64,000 nucleotides of DNA, taken from contig NZ_JAATJA010000002.1 in assembly GCF_011927665.1 (NCBI RefSeq), positions 496,001 through 560,000 on the forward strand. Direction: 5' to 3'. Within the stretch, counting starts at the first letter, position 1. Every line of letters starts with the position of its first letter. Below are positions 54,041 to 62,589 of this stretch, one piece after another. The position numbers were made by a program, and so were the translations under genes. Origin of the DNA: Desulfobaculum xiamenense (GTDB lineage: Bacteria > Desulfobacterota > Desulfovibrionia > Desulfovibrionales > Desulfovibrionaceae). The notes beneath the pieces were generated by a model, which saw nothing but the letters and a program-made list of their open reading frames with translations, did no database searches and was not told the origin of the DNA.

Positions 54041-54191
54041 GGCGTTCCTCCGGGCGGACCGCTCGGCCCCGAGGGGGCGCTCTCCCTTCGGGCTTTTCCG
54101 TTGGCGTCGCGGTTCGCGTCGTTGTCTCGGTCGCGCTGGGAACCGTTGAGAGGCTGTATGCGCAACGACAGTGAGAGCAGTCTTTGCGTAC

Positions 54192-54229
54192 GAAAAAACG
54201 ACAGGCCTCCCCGGGGGAAGGCCTGTCGT
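54192..54229 (-). terminator. Terminator of TPP riboswitch unit 2
   Basis: On the - strand an 11-bp stem (ACGACAGGCCT / AGGCCTGTCGT, extended by G/C pairs) is followed by TTTTTT. It lies between riboswitch 2 and thiS and is the likely expression platform. Confidence 0.85.
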
Positions 54230-54250
54230 TTCGTGTGGTGACATTGGCCG

Positions 54251-54345
54251 ACGCTTCCCTCCGGCGGTATGAACCGCATCAGGTTCCAAGGGTCGGGAGC
54301 GAGCTCCCCTCTCAGCCTGTGTGGACAGGCCCCCCTAGCGTCTGG
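54251..54345 (-). promoter_or_regulatory. TPP riboswitch 2 (proximal to thiS)
   Basis: Reading on the - strand it has the THI-box core: CTGAGAGG, ACCCTTGGAACCTGATGCGG, then ATACCGCCGGAGGGAAGC. The P1 ends GACGC and GCGTC can pair. It senses thiamine pyrophosphate and is followed by an intrinsic terminator. Confidence 0.93.
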
Positions 54346-54411
54346 TGCCGATCCGCGAGGGACCGGCGCGCAGTCGAGAATATGGTGTTTCAATGAGCCG
54401 GCGCAGGGACG

Positions 54412-54440
54412 AAAAAAGGCCCGCCGGAAGGCGGGCCTCG
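54412..54440 (-). terminator. Terminator of TPP riboswitch unit 1
   Basis: A 9-bp stem (AGGCCCGCC / GGCGGGCCT) followed by TTTTTT on the - strand, directly after riboswitch 1. Confidence 0.85.
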
Positions 54441-54458
54441 AATGCGTGTGTCGATGTC

Positions 54459-54553
54459 CGGCTTCCCTACGGCAGTATCAACTGCGTCAGGTTCGAAGGG
54501 TCGGGACGCGGTCCCATCTCAGCCGCCTTGCGCGGCCCCCCTAGCACTCCGGG
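54459..54553 (-). promoter_or_regulatory. TPP riboswitch 1 (distal)
   Basis: The - strand reads CTGAGATGG, ACCCTTCGAACCTGACGCAG, then ATACTGCCGTAGGGAAGC, a full THI-box core. It lies upstream of a second complete TPP riboswitch on the same RNA, about 110 bases apart. Confidence 0.93.
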
Positions 54554-54555
54554 AA

Positions 54556-54584
54556 CGCTAGGCGAAAACGATGGCGCTGTAAAG
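54556..54584 (-). promoter_or_regulatory. Promoter of the thi operon
   Basis: -35 TTTACA (54579-54584) and -10 TAGCGT (54556-54561) with a 17-base spacer on the - strand, just before riboswitch 1. The transcript would begin a few bases before the aptamer. Confidence 0.55.
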
Positions 54585-54684
54585 TCCCCTGTGCATGGAG
54601 TTTCGTGGTGCGGATGCGGGCGCTTGCGTCTGGGGGCGTCTTGTACTGCGCTGGGTGTGGCTTCGGACGGTTTGCCATTGCATG

Positions 54685-54720
54685 AAAAAAGCCCCCCGTC
54701 GCGTCGGGCGACGGGGGGCG
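54685..54720 (-). terminator. Rho-independent terminator of the symporter gene
   Basis: A strong stem (CGCCCCCCGTCGC...GCGACGGGGGGC) followed by TTTTTT on the - strand, 26 bases after the symporter stop. Confidence 0.88.
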
Positions 54721-54745
54721 TGCAATCGTTGGTATGTGCCGATGC

Positions 54746-55987
54746 CTAGGCGTTGGCCGTGGCGGGTTCCGCGTCCTCGAGCTGGTCGAGGGGGGTGCGG
54801 CACATCTCGCGGTCCAGCTCGCCTTCGAGGGCGGCCACGACCACGCCGGAGGTGTTGTCGCCCACGACGTTGGTCACGGTGCGGAACATGTCCAGCACGC
54901 GGTCGATGCCCGCCATGATGGCGATGCCTTCCAGCGGCAGGCCCACGGATTCGAGGACGAGGGTCAGCATGACCAGTCCGCTGCCGGGGATGCCCGCCGT
55001 GCCCACGGAGGCCAGCACTGCGGTGAGCACCACGGTGGCCTGCTGCATGAGCGAGAGATGCATGCCGAAGGCGTCGGCAACGAAGATGGCGCCCACGGCC
55101 TGATAGAGGGCGGTGCCGTCCATGTTGATGGTCAGGGCCAGCGGCAGGGTGAAGCCGGAGATCTTCTCGGGCACGCCGAGCTGGCGCTGAGCGCGCATGG
55201 AGAAGGGAAAGGCCGCGGCGGAACTGCACGTGGAGATGGCCACCAGTGCGGGCTCAAGGGCTTTCTTCATGAAGTCCAGCGGCGAAATGCGGGCCACGAG
55301 GGCCACGATGGCGCTGTAGGAGAACAGAATGTGGAGGGCGCTGGTGATGGCCACGGCGAGGATGACCTTGAGCATGGGCAGCAGGATGTCCGCGCCGTAC
55401 TTGCCCGCGGTCCACGCGATGAGGGCGAAGACGCCCACAGGGGCCATGTTGATGACGATGTCGGTCAGCTTGAGCATGACCTCGGCCAGCGATTCGAAGA
55501 AGCGGCGGATGGGCTCGCCCTTCTCGCCGGTGAGGGAGAGGGCTGCGCCGAAGAGCAGCGCGAAGACGATGACCTGCAAGGCCCGGCCTTCGGCCAGAGC
55601 GTCGATGGGGTTGGTGGGCACCATGTTCACCAGCATCTGGGCCACGGTGACCGGCTCGTGACGGGTGACGGCTTCCACCTTGCCGAGGGTGAGCCCGAGA
55701 CCGGGATGCATGACGTTGGCCACAAGCAGGCCGAGGCCCACGGCGATGGCGGTGGTCACCATGAAGTAGATGAGGGTCTTCATGCCGACCCGGCCCACCT
55801 TGCGGATGTCTCCCGCACTGGCCACGCCGTTGATGAGCGTGGCGAGAATGAGCGGCATCACGATGAGTTTGAGACACCGGATGAAGATGTCGCCGATGGG
55901 TTTGAGAACCGTCGCGTTTTCGCCAAAAACGAGACCGGCTCCGAGGCCCAGTGCAAGGCCGATGACAATCTTGTGGTAGAGTTTCAT
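54746..55987 (-). CDS. Dicarboxylate/amino acid:cation symporter (GltP/DctA family)
   Basis: 413 residues. The family core is clear: KPIGDIFIRCLKLIVMPLILATLINGVAS, MVPTNPIDALAEGRALQVIVFALLFG, ISTCSSAAAFPFSMRAQRQLGVPEKISGFTLPLALTINMDGTALYQAVGAIFVADAFG (the conserved NMDGT motif) and SVGTAGIPGSGLVMLTLVLESVGLP. It imports C4-dicarboxylates or acidic amino acids with Na+ or H+. The exact substrate is not predictable. A - strand terminator follows. Confidence 0.92.
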   Translation of the reverse strand: MKLYHKIVIGLALGLGAGLVFGENATVLKPIGDIFIRCLKLIVMPLILATLINGVASAGDIRKVGRVGMKTLIYFMVTTAIAVGLGLLVANVMHPGLGLTLGKVEAVTRHEPVTVAQMLVNMVPTNPIDALAEGRALQVIVFALLFGAALSLTGEKGEPIRRFFESLAEVMLKLTDIVINMAPVGVFALIAWTAGKYGADILLPMLKVILAVAITSALHILFSYSAIVALVARISPLDFMKKALEPALVAISTCSSAAAFPFSMRAQRQLGVPEKISGFTLPLALTINMDGTALYQAVGAIFVADAFGMHLSLMQQATVVLTAVLASVGTAGIPGSGLVMLTLVLESVGLPLEGIAIMAGIDRVLDMFRTVTNVVGDNTSGVVVAALEGELDREMCRTPLDQLEDAEPATANA

Positions 55988-56051
55988 GCTGTAAGGCTCC
56001 TCCCTCGGATTCTTTTCCCGCAGGATGCAGCGGTTCCCTGCGGGGGGAGTC

Positions 56052-56080
56052 TAGTGACAATGTATTGCCTGTTTTGTCAA
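56052..56080 (-). promoter_or_regulatory. Possible promoter of the symporter gene
   Basis: -35 TTGACA (56075-56080) and a poor -10 TCACTA (56052-56057) with a 17-base spacer on the - strand, about 65 bases before the symporter ATG. Confidence 0.4.
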
Positions 56081-56272
56081 GCCCGGCGCGGATCGCGCGA
56101 AGGATGCCCCGCTGGCGATGTGTCCGGAATGACGTGGCTTCCGTTTTCGTGATTTTCTGAATGCAAGGCATTGTTGACAGCGCACCCGTTCTCCGAGACA
56201 ACCGAAGGCTTCGGCGGGTCCGCGACGGGTGTTGCGGACGAAATCCCTTTCCCCATGGCTTGCGGAAGGCAC

Positions 56273-58069
56273 ATGATACAGAAGTCCAGCACGTTTCGCG
56301 TTCTGCGCGTCCATCTCGATACCGGCGTTGCCGAGGCGACGCTCTTCGATGGACGGCGCGAGCACCTCGGGGGCAGCGGCCTTGCCGCGGCCCTGTTCGG
56401 TGCGTACGGCGCGGCTGGACTTCCCGCCGGGCACCCCGAACAGCCGGTGATCTTCGCCATCGGCCCGCTGACGGGGCTCTTTCCCCTCATGAGCAAGGTG
56501 GTCTGCGGTTTCATGTCGCCCTATCACGGGCAGTACACGGAATCGCACGCCGGGGGGCGGCTGGGCATGGCCCTTGCCCGCTCCGGCTGGGACGCGCTGG
56601 TCTTCACCGGCGTGGCCCCGGGAACCTCCGTCGCCTGCGTGGACTGTGGCGGTGTGGCCCTGTGGCCCGCGCCCGAGTTGCGCGGGCGAGACGTCTTCTC
56701 CACCCTCGACGCCATGCACGAACGCCTCGGCGATCGCGCCGCCCGCGCCTCAATGTGCTGCATCGGTCCCGCCGCCGAGAACGGCTGCACCTACGGTTGC
56801 GTCACCGTTGATACCCATCGCCATTTCGGCCGCCTCGGCGCGGGAACCGCGCTGGCGTCCAAGGGCCTCAAGGCCTTTGCCGTGCTTGGCGACGGGCGCA
56901 TCGAGCGTCCGAAGAGCGCGTCCTATAGGGCGCTCGTCGCGGAACTCGCCAAGGCGGCGGCGACCTCCCCGCTCATGGGCAAGTACCGCAATCCAGGTAC
57001 GGCGGGCATCGTGGAGTCCATCAATGCCCTTGGCGCGTTGCCGTGGCGCAACCTCGAGGACAGCGCGGATACCGGGGCGGAGCGCATTACCGGCGAGGCG
57101 CTCATGAAGACCGTCTTCGTGGGCAAGGCCGCCTGCTCCGGATGCACGGCCGCCTGCATCCATCTCGCCCGCGTGGAACGTCCGTTCTGCGCCGCCCCCG
57201 CCGATCCGGACCGCATCAGCTACGACTACGAGCATATCTTCGCCCTCGGCTCCATGCTTGGCGTGACGGACCCGCACGATGTGATGGGGCTCATCCTCTG
57301 CGTGGAGCGGCAGGGGCTGGACATCATGAGCTGCGGCGTGTCGCTGGCGTGGGCCACCGAGGCCAGCGAGCGCGGGCTGGTGGGGCTTCGCGAGACGCTG
57401 GTGCCCCTGTCCTTCGGCGATGCGCCGTCCTACGCGCGGGCTATCGGCTTTCTCGGGTCGTGCGCCACGCCATTCTATGCGGCCCTTGGCCGGGGCGCGG
57501 CCCATGCCGCTGGCGAGTACGGCGGCAAGGAGTTCGCCTGCGTGCTGGGGCAGGAGATGTCCGGCTACGCCACGGGCGAGGTCTTCTTTGCCGCGCAGGC
57601 CCTCAATTTTCGCCATTCACACCTGGACAACCTCTGCTACTGCTACGACTACGAGCACTTCGAGCGCGACCCGCAGGCCGCCGTCAGGGTGCTTATCGAC
57701 GACGAACGCCGCCGCACGCTGGTCAACTGTATGGTGGGCTGCATGTTCGGGCGCAAGATCTACACCACCGACGTCTTCGCCACCTGCCTCGGCGAGGTGG
57801 GCCTTGGCGATATCGCGCAGGATCTGCGTGGCGCGGCTACCCGCGTGCAGCGCCTGCGCTGGCGCACCCGCGCCGCCACGGGCTACGACCCCCGCACGGT
57901 GCGCATCCCCAAGCGTTTCGGCAAGGTGGTTACCGCGCGCGGCCCCGTGGACCCCGTGTACATGGAGGCCGTGCGCAGTGCCTATGCCTCCGCCATCCTC
58001 GAATTGTGCGCCCCCGAGGCGGCTTCCGGCGACATCGCCGCGAAGACCCTCGGTGGCGTCTCCCGCTAG
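56273..58069 (+). CDS. Aldehyde:ferredoxin oxidoreductase family protein
   Basis: 598 residues, the usual AOR length. N-terminal domain: FRVLRVHLDTG, LGGSGLAAALF, VCGFMSPYHGQYTESHAGGRLGMALARSGWDALVFTG. Later: CCIGPAAENGCTYGCVTVDTHRHFGRLGAGTALASKGLKAFAV and the cluster cysteines in KAACSGCTAACIHLARVER with NCMVGCMFG near the C terminus. AOR enzymes hold a tungsten or molybdenum bis-pyranopterin and one 4Fe-4S cluster and oxidise aldehydes with ferredoxin. Whether the metal is W or Mo is not visible. The start is ATG 56273 with GGAAGG upstream; ATG 56255 is possible. Confidence 0.92.
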   Translation: MIQKSSTFRVLRVHLDTGVAEATLFDGRREHLGGSGLAAALFGAYGAAGLPAGHPEQPVIFAIGPLTGLFPLMSKVVCGFMSPYHGQYTESHAGGRLGMALARSGWDALVFTGVAPGTSVACVDCGGVALWPAPELRGRDVFSTLDAMHERLGDRAARASMCCIGPAAENGCTYGCVTVDTHRHFGRLGAGTALASKGLKAFAVLGDGRIERPKSASYRALVAELAKAAATSPLMGKYRNPGTAGIVESINALGALPWRNLEDSADTGAERITGEALMKTVFVGKAACSGCTAACIHLARVERPFCAAPADPDRISYDYEHIFALGSMLGVTDPHDVMGLILCVERQGLDIMSCGVSLAWATEASERGLVGLRETLVPLSFGDAPSYARAIGFLGSCATPFYAALGRGAAHAAGEYGGKEFACVLGQEMSGYATGEVFFAAQALNFRHSHLDNLCYCYDYEHFERDPQAAVRVLIDDERRRTLVNCMVGCMFGRKIYTTDVFATCLGEVGLGDIAQDLRGAATRVQRLRWRTRAATGYDPRTVRIPKRFGKVVTARGPVDPVYMEAVRSAYASAILELCAPEAASGDIAAKTLGGVSR

Positions 58070-58186
58070 CCCCTTCTTCAAGTTTTTGCCTGTCGCCTCG
58101 GCGTGAGGCCTTTTGCGCGTAACTGTTGTCGGCGTTGCGCGATATTTGCTATCCTTGGCGCGAGAACCCTTCGTGGAGAGTGCCCC

Positions 58187-60928
58187 ATGCGTCATGGATG
58201 CCAACGTTTCGGATGGACCGGCAATCCGCGTTTCGACGCAAGCGCCTGCTGGCGCATCGCATTTGCGCGGTGCGCGGTGCTGCTGTGCGCGTGTGTGGTC
58301 GTCGCGCTCGCCGCATGCCCGGCGCTGGCGCGGGAGAAGGTCCGTCTGCAACTCAAGTGGCATCACCAGTTCCAGTTTGCGGGGTACTACGCCGCCGTGG
58401 AGAAGGGGTTCTACGCCGATGAGGGGTTTGACGTGGAACTTGTTGAGGGTGGGCCGGACATCGACCCCGTGGCCGAGGTGGTGGCCGGGCGGGCGGAGTA
58501 TGGCGTCGGCACCGCGCAGATCGTCCTTGATTTCATCCATGGCGCGCAGATCGTGCTTCTTGCCGCCATCCAGCAGCATTCCCCCTTCGTGATCATGGTC
58601 CGTAGCGACTCGGGCATCAGCCGCCCCCGCGAACTCGTGGGGCGGCGTTTCATGTATAGGCATTCCATGAGCAAGGCGCTTCTGCTCATGCTGCTGCATG
58701 ATGGCGTCGAGGAGGGGCAGGTGCTGCTCGATCGCGGCGATGACCGCGTGGAGGCGCTGGTGGAGGGGCGCGTGGATGCCGTGGCGGCCTACATGAGCAA
58801 CGAGCCGTTCCTCGTGCGCGAGCGGGGAGTGCCCGTGGTGCTTATCCAGCCGCGAAGCTACGGCGTGGACTTCTACGGCGACTGCCTGTTCGCCTCCCGT
58901 GCGGAGACGCGTGCACACGCCGATAGGGCGCGGCGATTCAGGCGGGCCACGCTACGCGGATGGAACTACGCCCTCGACAACGTCGAGGAGATGATCGGTG
59001 TGGTGCACGACCACTACGACGGGTCACGCAGCCGTGCGCACCTGCGTTACGAGGCGGAATGCCTGCGTGGGCTCATTCTGCCGGCCCTTGTGGAGATGGG
59101 CGACCTGTGTCCGCAACGCCTGCGGCACATCGCCGATGCCTTCGCCGAGGCCGGGCTTGCGCCGCAAGGATGTTCCCTCGACGGATTGGTGATTCGCGAG
59201 GGGTTGCATTCGCCCCTGCGTGATCTGAACAGGGTGCTTCTGGTGGCCTTTTCGGTCGCGGTGGTCGGACTGGCCGCCGCGCTCGGAATGTACGTGTTCA
59301 GCGTCCGGCTCAAGCGGGGCATCGCCGAACGCACGCAGGAACTGGAGGAGACCAACGAGCTTCTGCTTGGTGAGATAGGGGACCGCGCCGCCGCTGAGGA
59401 GGCCTTGCGCCGCAGCGAGGCCAAGTTCCGGGCGCTCTTCGACCAGACCTACCAGTTCTGCGCGCTACTCTCGCCGGAGGGAACGGTGCAGATGGTGAAC
59501 CGCACGGCGCTGGAGTTCATCGGCGTCGAGGCGCGGGACATCGAGGGCCATCCCTTCTGGGACACGCCGTGGTGGAACCAGTCGCCTCTGGCGCAGGAGC
59601 GGGTTCGCGAGGGGCTGCTTCTGGCCGCGCGGGGGAGCGTGGTCTGCGACGAGGCCGAGCACGTGACCGCGCAGGGCGAGGCGCGGGTTATCGATTTCTC
59701 CATCAAGCCCGTGTCTGATGCGGACGGGCACGTCGTGTACATCCTGGCCGAGGGACGTGACATCACCGATCGCAAGCGCGCGGCCGAGGAGACGCGACGT
59801 CTGCGGGCCGTGCTCCAGAACGTCATGGATTCGCTCCCCTCGGTGCTGGTGTCGGTGGACAGGCAGGGGCGGCTGGCCCTGTGGAACCGCAACGCGGCGG
59901 AGGTGGCGGGGCTGACGGAGGGACATTTGGGCATGCCGCTGGAGCAGGCCTTTGCGCTCATGGCCGAGCGTATGGATAGGGTTCACGCCGTGGCTGCTGG
60001 GGGCGAGGCGTTCGTGGAGGTGGCCGTGGCGACGAACGGCGGGGAGCGGCATGTTGACGTGGCCGTGTATCCGCTGGGAGCCGACAAGGGGGCCGTGGTG
60101 CGCATCGAGGATGTCACCGATCGGGTGCGCATCCAGCAGCGGATGATCCAGACCGAGAAGATGATGAGCGTTGGCGGGCTGGCCGCAGGCATGGCCCATG
60201 AGATCAACAATCCGTTGGGCATCATCCTCCAGAGCGGCCAGAATTTGCGCAGGCGTTTCTCCGAGGATCTGCCGATCAACCGCGAGGTGGCCGCGCGGCA
60301 TGGCGTGGACCTCGTTGGCGTTGCGGCCTACATGCAAGAGCGCGGGATTGTGCGCTATCTCGACGCCATCGCCGAGGCCGGGCAACGAGCCGCGCGTATC
60401 GTCAGTTCCATGCTCGATTTCACCCGGACTCCGGAGCGCGGACGAGGTTCGTTTCGCATGAACGAGCTGCTCGATTCCGCTTTGGCGCTGGCGGCTGGCG
60501 ATTCTGGCCTGCGCACGAAGTGCGGCTTCGACGCAATTGCCATCCAGCGGCAGTACGATCCCGATCTGCCGGAGGTGCCATGCTCGCGCGGGCAGATTGA
60601 GCAGGTGTTCCTCAATGTGATCCGCAACGCGGCGGAGGCGCTGTCGCGAGGCAAAAAGGGGGACGAGCCGGTCATTACCGTGTCCACGGCGGCCCGCAGC
60701 GGCTTCGTGCGCGTTACCGTGGCGGACAACGGGCCGGGCATGGACGCGCAGACCGTGCGGCGGGTGTTCGAACCGTTTTTCACCACCAAGCCGCCCGGAG
60801 AGGGCACGGGGCTTGGGCTGTCCGTGGCCTACTTCATCGTCACGGCGACCCATGGCGGGCGCTTTCGAGTGGAGTCCGAACCGGGGCGCGGAACGGCCTT
60901 CATCGTGGAACTGCCGCGAGAGGGCTAG
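58187..60928 (+). CDS. Sensor histidine kinase with THI5/NMT1-like periplasmic domain
   Basis: 913 residues. An N-terminal signal segment is followed by a SsuA/THI5-like periplasmic binding domain at about 48-310 (KVRLQLKWHHQFQFAGYYAAVEKGFYADEGFDVELVEGG). A membrane helix at about 345-370, two PAS domains (about 415-535 and 545-650), then HisKA with H-box AAGMAHEINNPLGIIL and HATPase with NVIRNAAEAL, DNGPGM, FEPFFTTK and GTGLGLS. THI5-like domains bind pyrimidine or other small ligands in transport and sensing proteins. The ligand is unknown. It ends convergently with an HD-GYP response regulator, sharing CTAG at the stops. Confidence 0.9.
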   Translation: MRHGCQRFGWTGNPRFDASACWRIAFARCAVLLCACVVVALAACPALAREKVRLQLKWHHQFQFAGYYAAVEKGFYADEGFDVELVEGGPDIDPVAEVVAGRAEYGVGTAQIVLDFIHGAQIVLLAAIQQHSPFVIMVRSDSGISRPRELVGRRFMYRHSMSKALLLMLLHDGVEEGQVLLDRGDDRVEALVEGRVDAVAAYMSNEPFLVRERGVPVVLIQPRSYGVDFYGDCLFASRAETRAHADRARRFRRATLRGWNYALDNVEEMIGVVHDHYDGSRSRAHLRYEAECLRGLILPALVEMGDLCPQRLRHIADAFAEAGLAPQGCSLDGLVIREGLHSPLRDLNRVLLVAFSVAVVGLAAALGMYVFSVRLKRGIAERTQELEETNELLLGEIGDRAAAEEALRRSEAKFRALFDQTYQFCALLSPEGTVQMVNRTALEFIGVEARDIEGHPFWDTPWWNQSPLAQERVREGLLLAARGSVVCDEAEHVTAQGEARVIDFSIKPVSDADGHVVYILAEGRDITDRKRAAEETRRLRAVLQNVMDSLPSVLVSVDRQGRLALWNRNAAEVAGLTEGHLGMPLEQAFALMAERMDRVHAVAAGGEAFVEVAVATNGGERHVDVAVYPLGADKGAVVRIEDVTDRVRIQQRMIQTEKMMSVGGLAAGMAHEINNPLGIILQSGQNLRRRFSEDLPINREVAARHGVDLVGVAAYMQERGIVRYLDAIAEAGQRAARIVSSMLDFTRTPERGRGSFRMNELLDSALALAAGDSGLRTKCGFDAIAIQRQYDPDLPEVPCSRGQIEQVFLNVIRNAAEALSRGKKGDEPVITVSTAARSGFVRVTVADNGPGMDAQTVRRVFEPFFTTKPPGEGTGLGLSVAYFIVTATHGGRFRVESEPGRGTAFIVELPREG

Positions 60929-62082
60929 CTGTTGGAGTTGTTGGATGCGGAGGGCTTGAGGAAGACGGCTTCGTCGGAATCGTCGGGGTAGGCTTCGCGC
61001 ACGGCGAGCAGGTCGTCGCGCAGGCTCATGAAGACCTCGACCAACTGCGGATCGAACATGCTGCCCTTGTGCTCGGCGAAGTAGTCCGTGATGCGGGACA
61101 TGCTCCACGGTTCCTTGTACACGCGCTTGGAGAGCAGGGCGTCGAACACGTCGGCCATGGCGCCGATGCGTCCGTAGAGGTGGATGCCCTCGCCGACGAG
61201 GCCTTGCGGATAGCCGGAGCCGTTCCAGCGCTCGTGGTGCTGGTAGGCCATGATGGCTGCCGCGCGCATGATGCGCTTTGGCGAGACGCTCAAGATTGTG
61301 TAGCCGATGTTGGTGTGGGTCTTGATGACCTCATATTCCTCGGGCGTGAGGCGGCCGGGCTTGAGCAGGATGGAGTCCGGGATGCCGATCTTTCCCACGT
61401 CGTGCATGGGGGCGATCATGCGCACCATGCGCGCTTCCTCATCGTCCAGTCCGCATCCCTTGGCCAGCAGGTAGGTGAATTCCGCCATGCGGCGAACGTG
61501 GTTGGCCGTCTCCTTGGAGCGCGTTTCCACCACGCCGCCGAGCAGGAAGATGAATTCCTTCTGGGTTTCGAGGATTTCCTGTCGCTGCTGGGCCAGTTCC
61601 TTTTCCGCGCGGATGCGTTCGAGCATCTCGGTCTTGAGCTGTGCTGTGCGGCGCTGCACCTCGCGTTCGAGGTGCTCGTGGTAGAGACGGTTCTCCCTGC
61701 GCAGGCGGGCGCGTTCTAGCGCCTTGTCCATGGAGTGGGCCAGGACGGCCATGTCCTCGATGGGCTTGGTCACATAGTCCCATGCGCCGCGCCTGAGCGC
61801 CTCGATGGAGTCCTCCAGCACGCCCGTGCCCGATACGACGAGAATGGGAACCTCCGGCGCCTCCTTGGTGACATGGGAGAGCACTTCCAGCCCGTCCATC
61901 TCGGGCATGCGCAGGTCGACGAGGATGATGTCCGGCGGGTCGGCGCGGAAGACCTCGAGTCCGGTACGGCCGTTGTTGGCCTGAAGCACCCGGTACCCGC
62001 TGTCTTCGAGGTAGTCGCCGATGCTCTGGCGAATCATATCCTCGTCGTCGATGCACAAAACTGTGGGGGTCTCGTCGTTCAT
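60925..62082 (-). CDS. Response regulator with HD-GYP output (RpfG-like)
   Basis: 385 residues. Residues about 1-125 are a receiver domain (TVLCIDDEDMIRQSIGDYLE; phospho-Asp in DIILVDLRMPEMDG; VSGTG; the Lys in DYVTKPIEDMAVL). A coiled coil follows, then an intact HD-GYP: MHDVGKIGIPDSILLKPGRL, KTHTNIG, QHHERWNGSGYPQG and GAMADVFDALLSKRVYK. Phosphorylation would control cyclic di-GMP hydrolysis. It is convergent with the THI5-like sensor kinase with overlapping stops, so the two are probable partners (inference). Confidence 0.92.
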   Translation of the reverse strand: MNDETPTVLCIDDEDMIRQSIGDYLEDSGYRVLQANNGRTGLEVFRADPPDIILVDLRMPEMDGLEVLSHVTKEAPEVPILVVSGTGVLEDSIEALRRGAWDYVTKPIEDMAVLAHSMDKALERARLRRENRLYHEHLEREVQRRTAQLKTEMLERIRAEKELAQQRQEILETQKEFIFLLGGVVETRSKETANHVRRMAEFTYLLAKGCGLDDEEARMVRMIAPMHDVGKIGIPDSILLKPGRLTPEEYEVIKTHTNIGYTILSVSPKRIMRAAAIMAYQHHERWNGSGYPQGLVGEGIHLYGRIGAMADVFDALLSKRVYKEPWSMSRITDYFAEHKGSMFDPQLVEVFMSLRDDLLAVREAYPDDSDEAVFLKPSASNNSNS

Positions 62083-62313
62083 GTTCGGCTCGGATGTTCG
62101 CGTTCGGGACGTGGGTGTGCCGTGCGCCTTGGCGGACGTAATGCGCGTCGCGGTTCTGGATTCATACAACATATGTATCCGCTTTGCCGTGCCGGGGCAA
62201 CTGTGGGGGGGCGCTTTCGGGCACGGACATCGCAATGGAAGGTGAAAATCGCACAAATGCGGGACGTTCGGACTTTACCCAGGCAGGTGGAGGGCGTATA
62301 TCCCTTGGCCGTC

Positions 62314-62502
62314 ATGAGTATTCTCGTCAAGCGCCACTGCCCGAACTGTGGCGAACATACCTACCAGCGTTTTCATTCCTGCCTGAAGGAGCGTTTCGTC
62401 AGCCGGTCGCACTGGGTGTGCGAGAAGTGCCGGGCCAGAGTCTTCGAGGACGGAACCTGTGAGCCGCCCCGGACCGAGGCCGTGTCGCCCTATTCCTGGT
62501 AG
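62314..62502 (+). CDS. Small zinc-ribbon protein
   Basis: 62 residues. Two CxxC pairs (HCPNCGEH and VCEKCRARV) suggest a zinc ribbon, with an additional Cys in FHSCLKER and CEPP. The ATG 62314 start lacks a good ribosome site; a TTG at 62305 with GGAGGG upstream is an alternative. No family is recognised. It could bind nucleic acid or be a small accessory protein. It is divergent from the response regulator and upstream of the Na/Pi transporter gene on the same strand. Confidence 0.65.
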   Translation: MSILVKRHCPNCGEHTYQRFHSCLKERFVSRSHWVCEKCRARVFEDGTCEPPRTEAVSPYSW

Positions 62503-62589
62503 CGGCGCATTCGCGTTTTTCTTTTCCCCCGCCTGACGTATACTTTCGGCACGTCCCCCCTCATACCCATCGAGCATAAGGGAGAACGC

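Noticed and set aside
54734-56152. 472-residue + strand open frame
   Set aside because: It lies antisense to the symporter, reads as His/Gly/Glu-rich low complexity, and has no recognisable domain.
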